Shown here: positions 10,787-21,801 of the stretch, in pieces | How positions within the stretch are numbered: the first letter of the stretch is position 1 | How the letters are laid out: every line of letters begins with the position of its first letter | NCBI GenBank assembly: GCA_956465555.1 | Contig: OY101131.1 | Span: forward strand, 261,469-325,468 | DNA from: Nitzschia sp. pyKryTriq1 | Taxonomy: Eukaryota > Bacillariophyta > Bacillariophyceae > Bacillariales > Bacillariaceae | Reading direction: 5' to 3' | Length of the DNA: 64,000 nucleotides | Translations under genes and position numbers: made by a program | The notes under the pieces: model-generated | Told to the model about the DNA's origin: nothing | What the model saw: the letters and a program-made list of their open reading frames with translations, nothing else | Databases searched by the model: none

Positions 10787-12012
10787 GTTCTATTATTCAT
10801 TCAATCAATCAATAAGGAGATAATAGACTTATAGAAATAGGTGATGTATCGCAGCTGCTTCACTATGTTCTATTTGTCGTCTCGACGAAGCTCGTCGCAA
10901 ACACGAATCCAGTCTTTAGATCCGCCAGCTACAACATATGTCCCTGGAGCTGATGGCCGGCTGATGCTACTCTTGGTCGGTAGTGAACCCGTGACCGCGT
11001 CCTCTAAATTCGTCGGTTGTTAAATAGGAGAAATCTATTGTATATGCCTTTCGGACTATCTGACGCTGTGGAGGAGTGCCGTTGTTTCCTGAAAGTGCGC
11101 TGTTGGCTCTTTTAGGAGCATTCGTCTTACTACTGTGGTACTGCTTGTATTCAATTGTCAACAGTTTGAAAGGACTTTAGTTTTTCCGAAAGTGGGCACA
11201 TACAGAAAAAGTAGTGTCAGGCTTTCGGAGAAACATCATTATTCAGACGTACAGTACTCGTACTGTGCTTTACTGGCAGCAGATGGCGGGCCGCGGGGGC
11301 GGGGGGTGAAAACATCAATCTACAGTAGTAGCCGGCCCTTCACTAACCGGAATCTTGTGGCATGCTTTATTGATAGGATGTTTCGTGTCATAGGGGAGTT
11401 TTGGGCCTCTTTGACACGGCCGGCTTGCCGATGCACGACGATGATTCATGCATGCACGCGCGTTGATGTTCCGGAAACCACGATTACGCACGAAGCAAGT
11501 TGTTCCGACGATCGATCGATGAGAGAAGGGAGCCAAGATCGACCGATTTCCCGCCTTGATCCAATCGCTATAAGAACTCACTGTCGAAGTGAAGAAAATG
11601 AGGCCTGTGGAATCCCTATTTTTTCCAAGTCGCGGGAGTCTAAATCTATTTATTATGAGTTTTGGCATCTGTTTTGGTAAGATTCTCCATTGATTTGGAA
11701 ATGTGGTTTTAACACGATTGGAGTCTCGATGGTTCTCTGCCTCTTCTACGGAGTAACATGGGCCCAGATATGTACCGGTATGTTCGTTGCGCTTTCCACA
11801 ACGATCCCGCGTCTTTTTTGACGACTCCGGCCTCTCTAGCGGGTACCGGTACGCACGATACCATAGCAGGTATCCTTCATCCTTCTCATCTTCTTTGAGA
11901 ACATCAGATTTTCCTCCCACTCACAAAATCAATTTTCGTCGAGCCGTTGCTGTTCTTTGCTGGCTCTTCTGAATAACAGAAGAATCAGTTATCATCATCA
12001 TACATCATCACA
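10787..12012. other. Divergent intergenic region, about 1.2 kb
   Basis: This lies between the start of the minus-strand ArfGAP gene and the plus-strand gene at 12013. It holds two TACCGGTA palindromes (11773-11780 and 11844-11851). Open frames up to 200 codons occur on both strands at about 11135-11920, but their composition is irregular and they overlap each other, so I do not call a gene. Confidence 0.5.
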
Positions 12013-12678
12013 ATGGCTCCTCGCTCTGAACTTTCCTTGGACTTTAGTAATAACAACAACAATAACTGCTTTGTGCTGGAATTCAAGCCTCGCGGTGCAG
12101 GAACATGGGCTTCTTACGATGCCTGGTCATCCCAACCCAAAGAACTCTTGGATTCCGAAGAATACGAAGAACAACAGCAACAACAACAGCAACAAAAACC
12201 TTCTCAACGACGACAAAGACTACGACGAAGACGCGTTCGATTTGCCACTAATGTTGAAAGCACAACAACCCAAGCTTACATTCATGTTTCGGAATATACC
12301 CCCGAAGAAAAACAAGCCTGCTGGTTCCGACGTTCGGATTATCAAGCCATGCGAGCACACAATGCCGAAACGATTGAGAAAATGACGTACCGTGTGCCAC
12401 TCCTAGAGGGGTTTGAAGGAGAAGGAGAAGCAGAAACTCGAGTGGGTTTGGAGACCCGGACTCCGATGGAAAACTTGCGGTGTCATCAAATCATGAGAAA
12501 TGCCATTTGGGCCGTCTTGGAGGAACAAGACGATCAATGGCGATTTTGTGGTGGTGGTGGCGGTGGTATTGCCTTGTATCCCGAAAGCATCGCGGCACGG
12601 TACAGCGCGTATACTTGGGAAGCCGCCGATCGGGCACTCTGCCTCGGTCATTCGCAAAGTCTAGCAGCAGCCTGCTAG
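12013..12678 (+). CDS. Small protein of a diatom-type conserved family ('RVRFAT...GLETRTP...VLEEQ')
   Basis: A 221-residue protein. After Asn and Gln runs there is a basic strip (QRRQRLRRRRVRFATNVES). It is followed by conserved-looking blocks: YTPEEKQACWFRRSDYQAMR (residues about 96-115), GLETRTPMENLRCHQIMR (about 146-163) and AIWAVLEEQDDQWRF (about 165-179). The C-terminus reads IAARYSAYTWEAADRALCLG. From memory, this layout (basic strip, W-[YF]-x2-x-[DE]-[YF], RGLE, VLxEQ) recurs in many uncharacterised diatom proteins of no known function. There is no signal peptide or membrane segment. A poly-Gln run at about residues 55-62 differs from typical members only in length. Function is unknown. 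Confidence 0.85.
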   Translation: MAPRSELSLDFSNNNNNNCFVLEFKPRGAGTWASYDAWSSQPKELLDSEEYEEQQQQQQQQKPSQRRQRLRRRRVRFATNVESTTTQAYIHVSEYTPEEKQACWFRRSDYQAMRAHNAETIEKMTYRVPLLEGFEGEGEAETRVGLETRTPMENLRCHQIMRNAIWAVLEEQDDQWRFCGGGGGGIALYPESIAARYSAYTWEAADRALCLGHSQSLAAAC

Positions 12679-13126
12679 ACTACTAGTCAGTCTACTAGTA
12701 CGAGTAGTACACTGCTACATTATTTTGTAATAGCAATAGATAGACTCCTCCTTTTGTTTTACTAATCTACCGGTAGAGTACCACCAACACTCCTTTCTAC
12801 CTAATAGCTGATTGAATAGAGTGTAACATTCTACTAGTTATAATATGGTATGGCATCATCATCTTTAGGGATTATCGACTTTTGTATCATACCAGTGCGG
12901 CGACTATTATTCTAGTACATCCCGTGATATATGCGCACAGTACTTATTGTAGTGCGTAATCGTAGTGACATTAATTTTTTTGTTCCTGCCTTCGAGCAAT
13001 GACTTTTTTCTTTTACGACAACAACAACAACAACAACAACTACGATGTATCATTATCATCATTATCATCATCATCATCATGTTGCTGCATCAATCCTTTC
13101 ATCGACCGTATCTGCTTTCTTCTCTA

Positions 13127-13173
13127 CTACTATGGTACTAGTACAAAGCACACCTAAAGCAGTACCATAGTAG
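13127..13173. repeat. Perfect 13-bp inverted repeat (hairpin) with 21-nt loop
   Basis: The arms CTACTATGGTACT (13127-13139) and AGTACCATAGTAG (13161-13173) are exact reverse complements. The loop is 13140-13160. The site lies about 450 bp beyond the stop of the 12013 gene. Confidence 0.85.
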
Positions 13174-13250
13174 CGAAAACAGTGCACCGACTGTCTAGTA
13201 CTACTAGTACTATACTATACTCCTCTTTTGCTACTAGCTAATACCTCTAC

Positions 13251-13281
13251 AGTAGAGTAGAGTAGAGTAGAGTAGAGTAGA
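13251..13281. repeat. (GTAGA)n microsatellite
   Basis: Six near-perfect pentamer units in the convergent intergenic region. Confidence 0.9.
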
Positions 13282-13550
13282 TAGAGGACAAGAGATAATA
13301 GAGTATTATAGTGTGTACTAGAGTATAATGTCTCTTATTGTTTAATCACTAATTAATAAAATAAACACTATCTTCGAGCCATTATTGTAGACTATACGTA
13401 AGGTAGTTGTGAGCGAAGAGTTATGGTCGGCCATCATAGTGAATACTGTACTTGCTGGTTGCTGGTGATCGCAGGAGATCGCTGTACCGGTACGAGTACA
13501 AAGTACTAGTACCGATCGGGATCGGATGGATTGTTTGATTGTTTCCGCTA

Positions 13551-14573
13551 TTAGAAGAGTCCTCGAAAGAACGACTCGATTGGATTAGTAGTACTAGTAC
13601 TAGTACTCGTACCGGTAGTAGTAGTAGTAGTATCGTTCGTGGGAGTTCCCTCACATCCATCTTCGGCGGCAAGCCATAGTCGACCCAGAGTATCCCAATG
13701 CAAATAGAATCGATGATGCAAGGCAAATGAATTGGGACCAAATTTGGTTCGAAAGTTGGTAAAGCCATCTCGTTCCAATCGATCTCCCGTCCTCCAATCG
13801 CGTCCACTATCATGACCCCATCCATCGTATCCCTCCACTTCTTGACGTGTCCATCCTTCCGGATCAGCAGCGCTCTTGTTATCATTGCCATCACCGTTCT
13901 TACCATTCTTATCTGTATTATTTGCCAAACTCAAATGCAAAACAAATCCCATACCCCCCTTGGCCCAGGGAACACGTCGAATTTCTCGTCCATGAAAGAC
14001 GATACGATTGTCGGCCGATGCCGATTTCTCGTAATACGATTCCAGTTGATGCATTCGATACTTCGTGGCGGGTGCAACGAATACATCACCATCATCACCA
14101 TCATTATCATCATCACCCTTATTGTTGTTGTTGTTGTTCATTTTTGATGACGACATTGCCAACAAGTGCTCCCGCAACGCATCACTCAATACCAATTGAA
14201 ACATCATGCCACCACAAAAATCAAAGGTGGCTTGAGAATCGTGCCAATCGACCAATGACTGAGCCACATTATTTTTATCAATACGGCTGCTACTACTGCT
14301 ACTGCTGCTGCTGCTGCTACTACTGCTGCTGCTGCTGCTGCTTGTTGACGTGGAGAGCAACCGAGTACTACTACTACTACTACTACTACTAGCAGTAGTA
14401 GTAGTAGTAGCAGTAGAAAAAGCGGACGTTGTAGCAAGCACAAATCCAGCAGTTCTTGTTGGAAGAATCATCATCGTCAACATCATCAACATCATCATCG
14501 TCGGCATTACTGCCATTATCAACGACTGAAGGCTCTGTTTAGAGGGATGGGGACGAAGACGAAAGAGAGCCAT
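13551..14573 (-). CDS. Conserved protein of unknown function with secretory/plastid-type leader
   Basis: I start at the ATG at 14573 (MALFRLRPHP), giving 340 residues. The frame continues upstream through a (GA)n run that is more likely 5' UTR. The N-terminus has a Met/Leu-rich hydrophobic segment (about residues 18-42) followed by TAGFVLATTSAFSTA. The SAF site resembles the ASAFAP cleavage motif of diatom plastid preproteins. A long Thr/Ser-rich linker follows. The folded core starts near VAQSLVDWHDSQATFDFCGG and includes MMFQLVLSDALREHL, HQLESYYEKS and GGMGFVLHLSLAN. It ends with HHRFYLHWDTLGRLWLAAEDG. I know no function for this fold. Plastid targeting is inferred; plain secretion is the alternative. 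Confidence 0.8.
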   Translation of the reverse strand: MALFRLRPHPSKQSLQSLIMAVMPTMMMLMMLTMMILPTRTAGFVLATTSAFSTATTTTTASSSSSSSSTRLLSTSTSSSSSSSSSSSSSSSSSSSRIDKNNVAQSLVDWHDSQATFDFCGGMMFQLVLSDALREHLLAMSSSKMNNNNNNKGDDDNDGDDGDVFVAPATKYRMHQLESYYEKSASADNRIVFHGREIRRVPWAKGGMGFVLHLSLANNTDKNGKNGDGNDNKSAADPEGWTRQEVEGYDGWGHDSGRDWRTGDRLERDGFTNFRTKFGPNSFALHHRFYLHWDTLGRLWLAAEDGCEGTPTNDTTTTTTGTSTSTSTTNPIESFFRGLF

Positions 14574-14581
14574 GGTATTAT

Positions 14582-14615
<34 letters not shown>

Positions 14616-15164
14616 GTATAGATGATGATTATAATAATGAGCGGCGAAAGAGTATAGGGACAATACAGTATACCGGGCGCGTCGCGGGGAAAAGCTCATG
14701 TCATCGTCGAATATATCGTCGAAGAAAAAATCATCTCATTTCGCGGGGCGAAGGAGTTTCCCCTTTTTAAAATTTTCTTCCCTTCTTTTTTCCGGCGAGG
14801 ATGCCCGACTGACGACTGATGATTCATTCGAACACAAAAGGGGCAGAGATTAATGTGATTGACAACTCGTGACTCACTCGCTGACGACCTCCTGACAGAC
14901 TGACTGACTGATTCGACTAAAAAATCATCAAACAAAAAAAGAAAAGATCTTCTCTTATTCTTTCGTTCTTTCTTGGTCGTTCTCCAACTGCGGATTCAAA
15001 AAGGCCGACGGCGCTCGGTGCGGCCAAGAACATCGCACAAAATAAAAAAGGCGGCGGGCGAAGCGTGAAGCAAAAGGGAGCTCTGCGTTGCACATACGCA
15101 GTAATATCATCATAGACTATAATACAACACAACATAAGTATACGTGTCCATTCTATCATTTATC
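14574..15164. other. Divergent promoter region with (GA)n run
   Basis: About 590 bp separating divergent genes. A (AG)n run of about 31 bp (14583-14613) sits directly upstream of the minus-strand start at 14573. The rest is mixed sequence with no credible frame. Confidence 0.55.
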
Positions 15165-17252
15165 ATGACGCCGCTACAAGAAGGAAGAAACGATGATGAT
15201 AATGATAATGATAACGATGATAATGAGCGGACCCCTTTGAAGAACAAGGCCTCATCGTCGTCCGCAGCAGCAGCATCGGCATCCGCTCCTGATGATACTT
15301 CCAGCAGGTTGGGGAGGATCATTCGCGGTGTGCCATGGATGCTCTTGGTCATCGTCGCTGGCGCTGGCGCCATCATTACGTTTCACCATTCCAAACTCCT
15401 CCAACAAGAACCACACCAGTCGAGTGAGTACTATTACTATGATGATTCTTCTTCTTCTTCCGCATCATCATCATCATCATCATCACCAGCCGTCTTCAGC
15501 AGCAGCAGCAGCACTAGTAGCAGTGCGGTTGGTGGTATTCTTTCGGATCCCTACGTTCTGGAATTGTTACATCAATTGGACTCGGATATGAAAGGAAACG
15601 TGATTATCCGACCTAGCATCAGCAGCAGCAGCAGCAGTACCAGCATCAGCGATGTGAATATCAAAGAAGAAACCGAAAAACAGCAAGAATGGGAGTTTGA
15701 ACAGGCCGCCCATGTCTGGAATCAAGTGACGAAAAATCCACTAGCGGTCGTACAAGTAGCGAATGAAGAAGATGTGGCGATTGCCTTGCCAGTGTTGATT
15801 GAATTGTCGAGTGTAAGACTGGGAGGAATTCCCTTTCGGATTCGATCCGGTGGACATCATTATGCTGGATGGAGTGGAATGGAAGATGGAATCATTCTGT
15901 CCTTGTCGAATCTGAATCAAATTGAAAAGGATGCTGATTTACTACTACTTTTGAATGAGCAACACGGCGACGACGAAAAAGAAGAATCATCAACATCAAC
16001 GTCAACGTCATCATCATCATCATCGGTCGCCTTGTGGCTTGGTCCGGTAGTACGCGTTCAAGATATTCTACAACAGGTTCATCAAAAATATCAGTACAGT
16101 AGTGTCATTGGAATGTGTCGGACGGTTGCCGTCGGAGGCTATGCCCTGGGGGGAGGCCAAGGATTGTGGGCCCGTTATTATGGATTGGGCCTTGATCAAG
16201 TATTGGCCGCTCGTTTGGTCTTGGCGAATGGGACCATGATCACTACCAACGCCACACATCGACCCGATATTTTATGGGCCCTCCAAGGTGCCGGTCAAAA
16301 CAATTTTGGTGTCGTGACGCAACTTCAATATCAATTTTATCCATCCTATGACGATCAAGTATTCTTGTCCGGTACTATTGCCCACAAGGACATGCCACGA
16401 TTCTTTCACGAAGTGGCGGTAATGGAAGAGCAAAACTTGATTCCGGGAGAGATTGGAGCGTTCTTTTCTAATGGAGATACCTTGGATACCTACAGCATCA
16501 TTATCTGGTACACGTGCTTTCAAGACCAAGACATTCCGATTGGTAAAGCCTATTTGAAAAGTCAAATCCTTCCTCTACTACTACTAGTGCAAGAAGGGAG
16601 CGAGGAGCAAGACGATGATGGCGTGGTGAAGAAGAACAATGAGGAGTCGGCATCGCCCGCACCCTCCAACAATAATAATAACAACAATAACTTCAACATG
16701 TCGGTCGGATCATGGTTTGACCTTTCCATGAATCGTGTCCCATTACGAGAAGGTAACTATGTTCGAATTTGGAATGGATTCTTGTATGCCGAACAAAATA
16801 CCATGAAGGCTTGTCAAGAGATTTGGGATCTTTTTCACGAGGCCCGATCAATTTCCGAATATGCCAAGGTTGGGATTGAATTGTGGGGTGGTGCCATTCG
16901 TCGCAACAACAACAATAACAACAACCCCAAAAAGGCAAAGGATAGTACGGCCTTTTATTGGCGTGACGCAATCTACAATGTACACTTGTGGTTAAATGTT
17001 CCTACGAATCTAACAGATGCGGAAGAACGATTCGAGTTGGATCGTTTGGCGTTGGAACCTATTTGGGCCAAAATGGCCAAACATCACTTGACGGGAACCT
17101 ATTTGAATTATGCGGAAGCGAGTTTGAAGGATGACGAGTATGCGCGAGTTACCTATGGAGGAAATTTGGAACGATTGGTCGAGCTGAAACGAGAATTGGA
17201 TCCCTTCAATGTGTTTTCCAATCCTCAAAGTATTCCATTGGAACTCTACTAG
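15165..17252 (+). CDS. Membrane-anchored BBE-like (berberine-bridge-enzyme type) FAD oxidoreductase
   Basis: A 695-residue protein from the ATG at 15165. It belongs to the PCMH-type FAD-binding family with a BBE C-terminal domain, which oxidises alcohols, sugars or alkaloids using O2 or another acceptor. A short acidic cytosolic tail precedes a type II membrane anchor at about residues 55-73. A Ser-rich stalk follows. The FAD domain shows RSGGHHYAGWS, with H231 as the expected 8-alpha-histidyl link, and GMCRTVAVGGYALGGGQG, with C318 as the expected cysteinyl link, so bicovalent FAD is plausible. LWALQGAGQNNFGVVT also fits. The C-terminus has NYAEASL...YGGNLERLVELKRELDP and ends near NPQSIP, the BBE signature. 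Ser- and Asn-rich insertions enlarge it beyond the usual 500 or so residues. Several NxT/NxS sites fit a lumenal or cell-surface domain. The substrate cannot be told from sequence. Confidence 0.9.
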   Translation: MTPLQEGRNDDDNDNDNDDNERTPLKNKASSSSAAAASASAPDDTSSRLGRIIRGVPWMLLVIVAGAGAIITFHHSKLLQQEPHQSSEYYYYDDSSSSSASSSSSSSPAVFSSSSSTSSSAVGGILSDPYVLELLHQLDSDMKGNVIIRPSISSSSSSTSISDVNIKEETEKQQEWEFEQAAHVWNQVTKNPLAVVQVANEEDVAIALPVLIELSSVRLGGIPFRIRSGGHHYAGWSGMEDGIILSLSNLNQIEKDADLLLLLNEQHGDDEKEESSTSTSTSSSSSSVALWLGPVVRVQDILQQVHQKYQYSSVIGMCRTVAVGGYALGGGQGLWARYYGLGLDQVLAARLVLANGTMITTNATHRPDILWALQGAGQNNFGVVTQLQYQFYPSYDDQVFLSGTIAHKDMPRFFHEVAVMEEQNLIPGEIGAFFSNGDTLDTYSIIIWYTCFQDQDIPIGKAYLKSQILPLLLLVQEGSEEQDDDGVVKKNNEESASPAPSNNNNNNNNFNMSVGSWFDLSMNRVPLREGNYVRIWNGFLYAEQNTMKACQEIWDLFHEARSISEYAKVGIELWGGAIRRNNNNNNNPKKAKDSTAFYWRDAIYNVHLWLNVPTNLTDAEERFELDRLALEPIWAKMAKHHLTGTYLNYAEASLKDDEYARVTYGGNLERLVELKRELDPFNVFSNPQSIPLELY

Positions 17253-17649
17253 TACTAGCCTACCGGTATTCTCTATCTCCTGCCTGCTGTACTCTACCAT
17301 AGACTTTTTATTGTTCTCTCTCGGATAAAAAATAGTTTGTGTGTGTGATTTTTTGAGACCCTCCTCGGATCTCGGATCCTTGGAGGAAGAGGAGGCGTCA
17401 AGTCGTCGTTAGTCGTCGCGATGGCGGGCGAAGACGGGGGACGGACGGGATATGATAGGATGGTGAATGGAAAATAGCGTTCGAACGAGTCGAATGGTCA
17501 AAAGATTCGACGTCTTTGCTTCGGCCGTATTCCAGAAGGATGATTGATGCTGGCCGCAAGATCTTTTTCTTTTCGAAAGAAGAAAACGACTCCTCCTCGA
17601 CCCATCTCTAAAAATAGATTTTGGACTACTTTCAACACAAACCGGGGTC
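17253..17649. other. Intergenic region between BBE-like and VWA8 genes
   Basis: About 400 bp holding the BBE-like 3' UTR and the VWA8 promoter. A TACCGGTA palindrome lies at 17261-17268, only nine bases after the upstream stop. Nothing else is recognised. Confidence 0.5.
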
Positions 17650-18194
17650 ATGACGGCTCCATCAATGTTCCATCGAGTGGCTTTGTCTTGGTCCAACAGA
17701 GCTCTGTCGAAAAAGCGGCGGGTAAGGTTACCGCCAGGCAACGATCCTGTTGCTGCTGCTGCCGCTGCTTTTGCCAGTGACTCGTGGTACTGCAGCAGTC
17801 ATCGTCGATGGCTGAGTGGTGATGAGAGCAGTAGGAACAGCAGTATTTCCATCGGAGACGTTCGGATAGATGCGGCCCCTATTGGAAGTGGACGAGCCGA
17901 TTTGGTTCCATCCATCATCGATCATGCTGCTGGCTCCTACTCCTACTATATTCCAAAATGCCAAATGTCTCATCTTCGTTGGATGCTTCAAAAAGATTTG
18001 GCCTTGCAACAAGATTTTTTATTGCTCGGTCCTCCCTCGTTGGCCCGAGATCGACGACATTTACTATTTCTCTATGCGGCGTTGATCGAACGAGAAGTCG
18101 AATATGTGGCACTGTCTCGCGATACGTCCGATGCGGATCTCAAACAACGAAAAGAATTAGTAGTACTACAGTCGTCATCGTCATCGTCATCATC

Positions 18195-18226
<32 letters not shown>

Positions 18227-18856
18227 CCGTCTATGTCAATCAAGCACCAGTACGAGCGGCATTACATGGACGATTATTGATTTTAGATGGACTGGAAAAG
18301 GCAGAACGGAATGTTCTTCCGACTTTGAATAATCTACTCGAAAATCGGGAATTATCCTTGGATGATGGAGGACTATTGGTCTCGCCCAAGGTATTCGATG
18401 AGAACCGCCACCATGGCCACAACAATGACGACGACGGAACTAGCAGCAACTGCAGCAGCAGCAGCAGTAATACGATGATTCATAGAGTCCATCCCGATTT
18501 CCGCGTCGCCGCATTGGCCAGTGATGCAAGTACATTGGATCCACCGTTACGTTCTCGATTCCAAGCGCGACTGGCCCAACGTATCGATCCGGGAGAAATG
18601 CTACATGCCCTCCTGGCGGCTTCTTCTTTGCCTGATGCCGATGTGGTGAAAGAATTGGTCGAATTGGCTTGTCAAATTCCAGAGGGTATATCGTTACAGT
18701 CCCTGCAGGATGCGACACGGTATTTGGAACATCATCCCAACACGTTATCGACACAAGCCGCCTTGAATGCCTACAGTACTTCCATGCTGGGTGTGGACGA
18801 TATTATTATGGAAAGATACAGCAGCAACCAAGCGGGCGATGATGTTGGGCTTGAAT

Positions 18857-18887
<31 letters not shown>

Positions 18888-21801
18888 ATCGTTTGTGGAG
18901 ACAAAAACTACGACTATGGTTCAAGAATTGATTCGTTCTGCCTTTGAAGACTGTGGTAAGCGGGGTGTGGCGGTCGTAGGTCCCAAAGGGAGTTACAAAT
19001 CCGCCTTGGCGCGACAACTCGCGAGGAATAGCAACAAGTCGGCCGCCGTCCCTACTACCGGTATGATGATGGAACTCTTTTCCTTGTATTCCGACATGAC
19101 CGCCCGAGATTTATTACTGACACGAGGGACGACCGAGGATAATACCACCATCTGGAGAAAGACTCCCCTGACACGCGCTGTCCAAAATGGTACTTGGGTG
19201 ATACTGGATGGAATCGATAAAGTCAGTACAGATACATTGACATCCTTGGCACTTTTAATGGAACAAGGTTTGGTCGATCTTCCAGACGGTACCCGACTCC
19301 AGGCAGCCGAAGGATTTCGGTGCATAGCACTGGCACACCCACCTACTAATAGTCATGATTGGTTGGCGCCAGATGTGATGGGAATGTTCCATTTTATCCG
19401 AGTGGATCCTCTTCCAGCTGGAGAATTAAAGATGGTCTTGTCGGGATTGTATCCTTCTATGAATCGTGAAGCATTGAACCAACTTGTCAATTTGCGAGAC
19501 CGGCTGGACGAAGCGATCCAAAGTGGTGCGGCGGACACACAGGATGAGCAAGAAAGTTTAGTTCTGTCGCTTCGAAAATTGAAACATATTTGCAAGCGGG
19601 TGGAACAGCAACGAGGAAGTGAGGACTTGCCGCGATTGATTGAGAATGCGCTCATGACGAGCCTCATGCCCGATCGAGAGCAGCGAATTGTCAGGGCGTG
19701 TATGAAGGAATGTGGTATCATCAAGAAGAGCAGTGAGAGACAAACCAACCGAGATACGGCACGACAAAAAAGCACATTGGATGAAGATCTTGTGAAACAG
19801 TGTCGTCGGACTCCCAAGCATCCTTTGTTGGTACCAAAGCCAATTTTTGAAGAAAATCCAGGTCATGGCCAAGTCCTCGCCGATATTTTGGAGGCACATA
19901 GTGTTGGCGAGGAAGCACTGCTCATCATGGGATTCCAAGGTGTTGGAAAAAATCGCGTAGTTGACTACCTCTTGAGCCGTCTTGACTGCGAGAGAGAATA
20001 TCTCCAGCTTCACCGGGACACGACCGTACAATCCCTCTTGTCATCCCCAAGTGTCGAAAATGGCCGCATTGTCTACGGTGATTCTCCTTTGGTACGAGCC
20101 GCAAAGAATGGCAGAATCTTGGTGGTGGACGAAGCAGACAAAGCTCCTGTCGAAGTAGTAGCACTTTTGAAAGGGTTGATTGAAGACCGGGAACTGGCAC
20201 TCCCAGACGGCCGAGTTCTACGATACAAGTCAGACCTCCATTCTTCCATCGGCGATGCCGACGCGATCGAAATCCATCCAGACTTTCGAATTTGGGCTCT
20301 CGCCAACCCGGCATCGTATCCCTTCCACGGCAATGATATCAGTGGTGAAATGTCGGACGTATTTTCCTGCCATACAGTCCCACCACTCGATCCAGAGAGT
20401 CAGAAAAGAATTCTACGGAGTTACGGTCCTCAGGTACCCGAAGCGGTTATTGACAAAATCATTGACATTTGGCAAGATCTGCGATCCGCCCACGAAAAAG
20501 GATCAATAGCCTATCCTTTCTCAGTTCGCGAGGCAGTGTCGGTCACAAAGCATTTGAATCGCTTCTCGGCCGATGGCTTGGAGGGAGCCTTTGAAAATGT
20601 CATTGCTTTCGATCGATTCGACACCATCGCACTGAAGCAGTTGGCGAGTATCTTTTTTGACCACGGAGTACCAATTGCAGCAGTGGGGAAGAGCGCAACC
20701 AAGACTACCACGGGGATAGAAGGAGGTATTTCTACGCCAAGAACCCGGACATCGAGCCCAAAACATGGAAAAGTGGATGAGAACAACGATCCACATGTTG
20801 GAGGAAATACTTGGGCTGGTGGCTCGGGTGGAAGCGACACGGCCGGGCTTGGAGGACGCGGTGGTCCCTATCGTCTGGACTCTGGGCATCCCGTTCATCA
20901 AGTTTCCGATGAAATGAAAGCTGAGGTCTCCGAAGAAGCCCAAAGAAAGGCTCGGCAGATGGCACGGGAAGGATTGGAGCAAAAGCTGAAAGATCTTAAC
21001 ATGGGCGAGTTGGACTGGGAGAGATACAATCACTTGCAAAGTCAAGTCGCTGCTCAAATCCAACAGCTTCAAGTTCTGTTAAAAGATATCAAGCGCCGAA
21101 AACAAGAACGTGTTTGGCTCAAACGTCAAGCATCAGGGGAGCTAGATGATTCTCGCCTCGTTGATGCGCTTGCAGGTGAAAAGGATGTCTTCAAGAAACG
21201 GGGCAAGCCAGATGATTCTAGGAACAAGTCTTCCCAAGCAACCGAACCAATGGCCATCAAACTCGTGGTGGATATATCCGCTTCAATGTATCGGTTCAAT
21301 GGATACGATGGTCGGTTGCAGACATTGCTCGAAGCCACTTTGATGATTATGGAAGCTTTGAAAGACGACGACAGATTCGCTCTAACAATTGTCGGTCACA
21401 GTGGTGATAGTGCCGAGATCCCTTTAGTTCGACCCGACACACCACAAGACCCAAAGACCCAGCTAAAAGTTCTAGAAGCGATGGTCGCGCACACACAATA
21501 CACATTCGCTGGGGACCATACAGTCGAGGCAATTGAGTCTGCAGTTTCCCAGGCACATGAAGGAGACCTGGTACTTGTTATTAGCGATGCCAACTTGCGC
21601 CGGTACAGGATTGATCCTGGAGTTGTGGGTGATCTACTGAACCACAAAGATGTCCATGCGCATCTAGTTTTGATTGGAAATTTTGGGGAAGAGGCAAGCA
21701 ATCTCGCACGAATAGTACCGAATCAACGTGCCCAAGTTTGCCTCAACAGCGAAGATCTACCTCTCATTATCAAAAACATAGTCGCTTCTGCGGCAAAATA
21801 A
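17650..21801 (+). CDS. VWA8: VWA8-like mitochondrial AAA+ ATPase with C-terminal VWA domain
   Basis: An intronless 1383-residue protein. VWA8 is a dynein-like AAA+ ATPase on the matrix side of the mitochondrial inner membrane, and its exact role is unsettled. The first 60 residues are rich in Arg, Ser and Ala and acid-poor, like a mitochondrial presequence. A degenerate first AAA unit shows LLLGPPSLARDRRH and REVEYVALSRDTSDADLKQR. The second has GPKGSYKS at about residue 441, and the third has GFQGVGKN at about 760 with Walker B ILVVDEADKAP (D827). The Gly-rich strip NTWAGGSGGSDTAGLGG leads to the VWA domain. Its MIDAS motif is DISAS (D1208, S1210, S1212). Animal VWA8 is about 1900 residues. 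Here the stretch between the third AAA unit and the Gly-rich strip is very short, so the long middle region is absent. Poly-Ser runs interrupt AAA1 and the linker to AAA2. Confidence 0.95.

Larger units (their letters stand above)
12679..13550. other. Convergent intergenic region with hairpin and microsatellites
   Basis: About 0.9 kb between two convergent genes. It holds ATC/CAT and CAA runs near 13018-13080, an inverted repeat at 13127-13173, a (GTAGA)n run at 13251-13281 and TACCGGTA palindromes at 12768-12775 and 13485-13492. No coding frame is credible. Confidence 0.55.

Noticed and set aside
11135-11920. Overlapping open frames of about 180-200 codons on both strands
   Set aside because: Composition is irregular, they overlap antisense to each other, and no conserved-looking block is visible.
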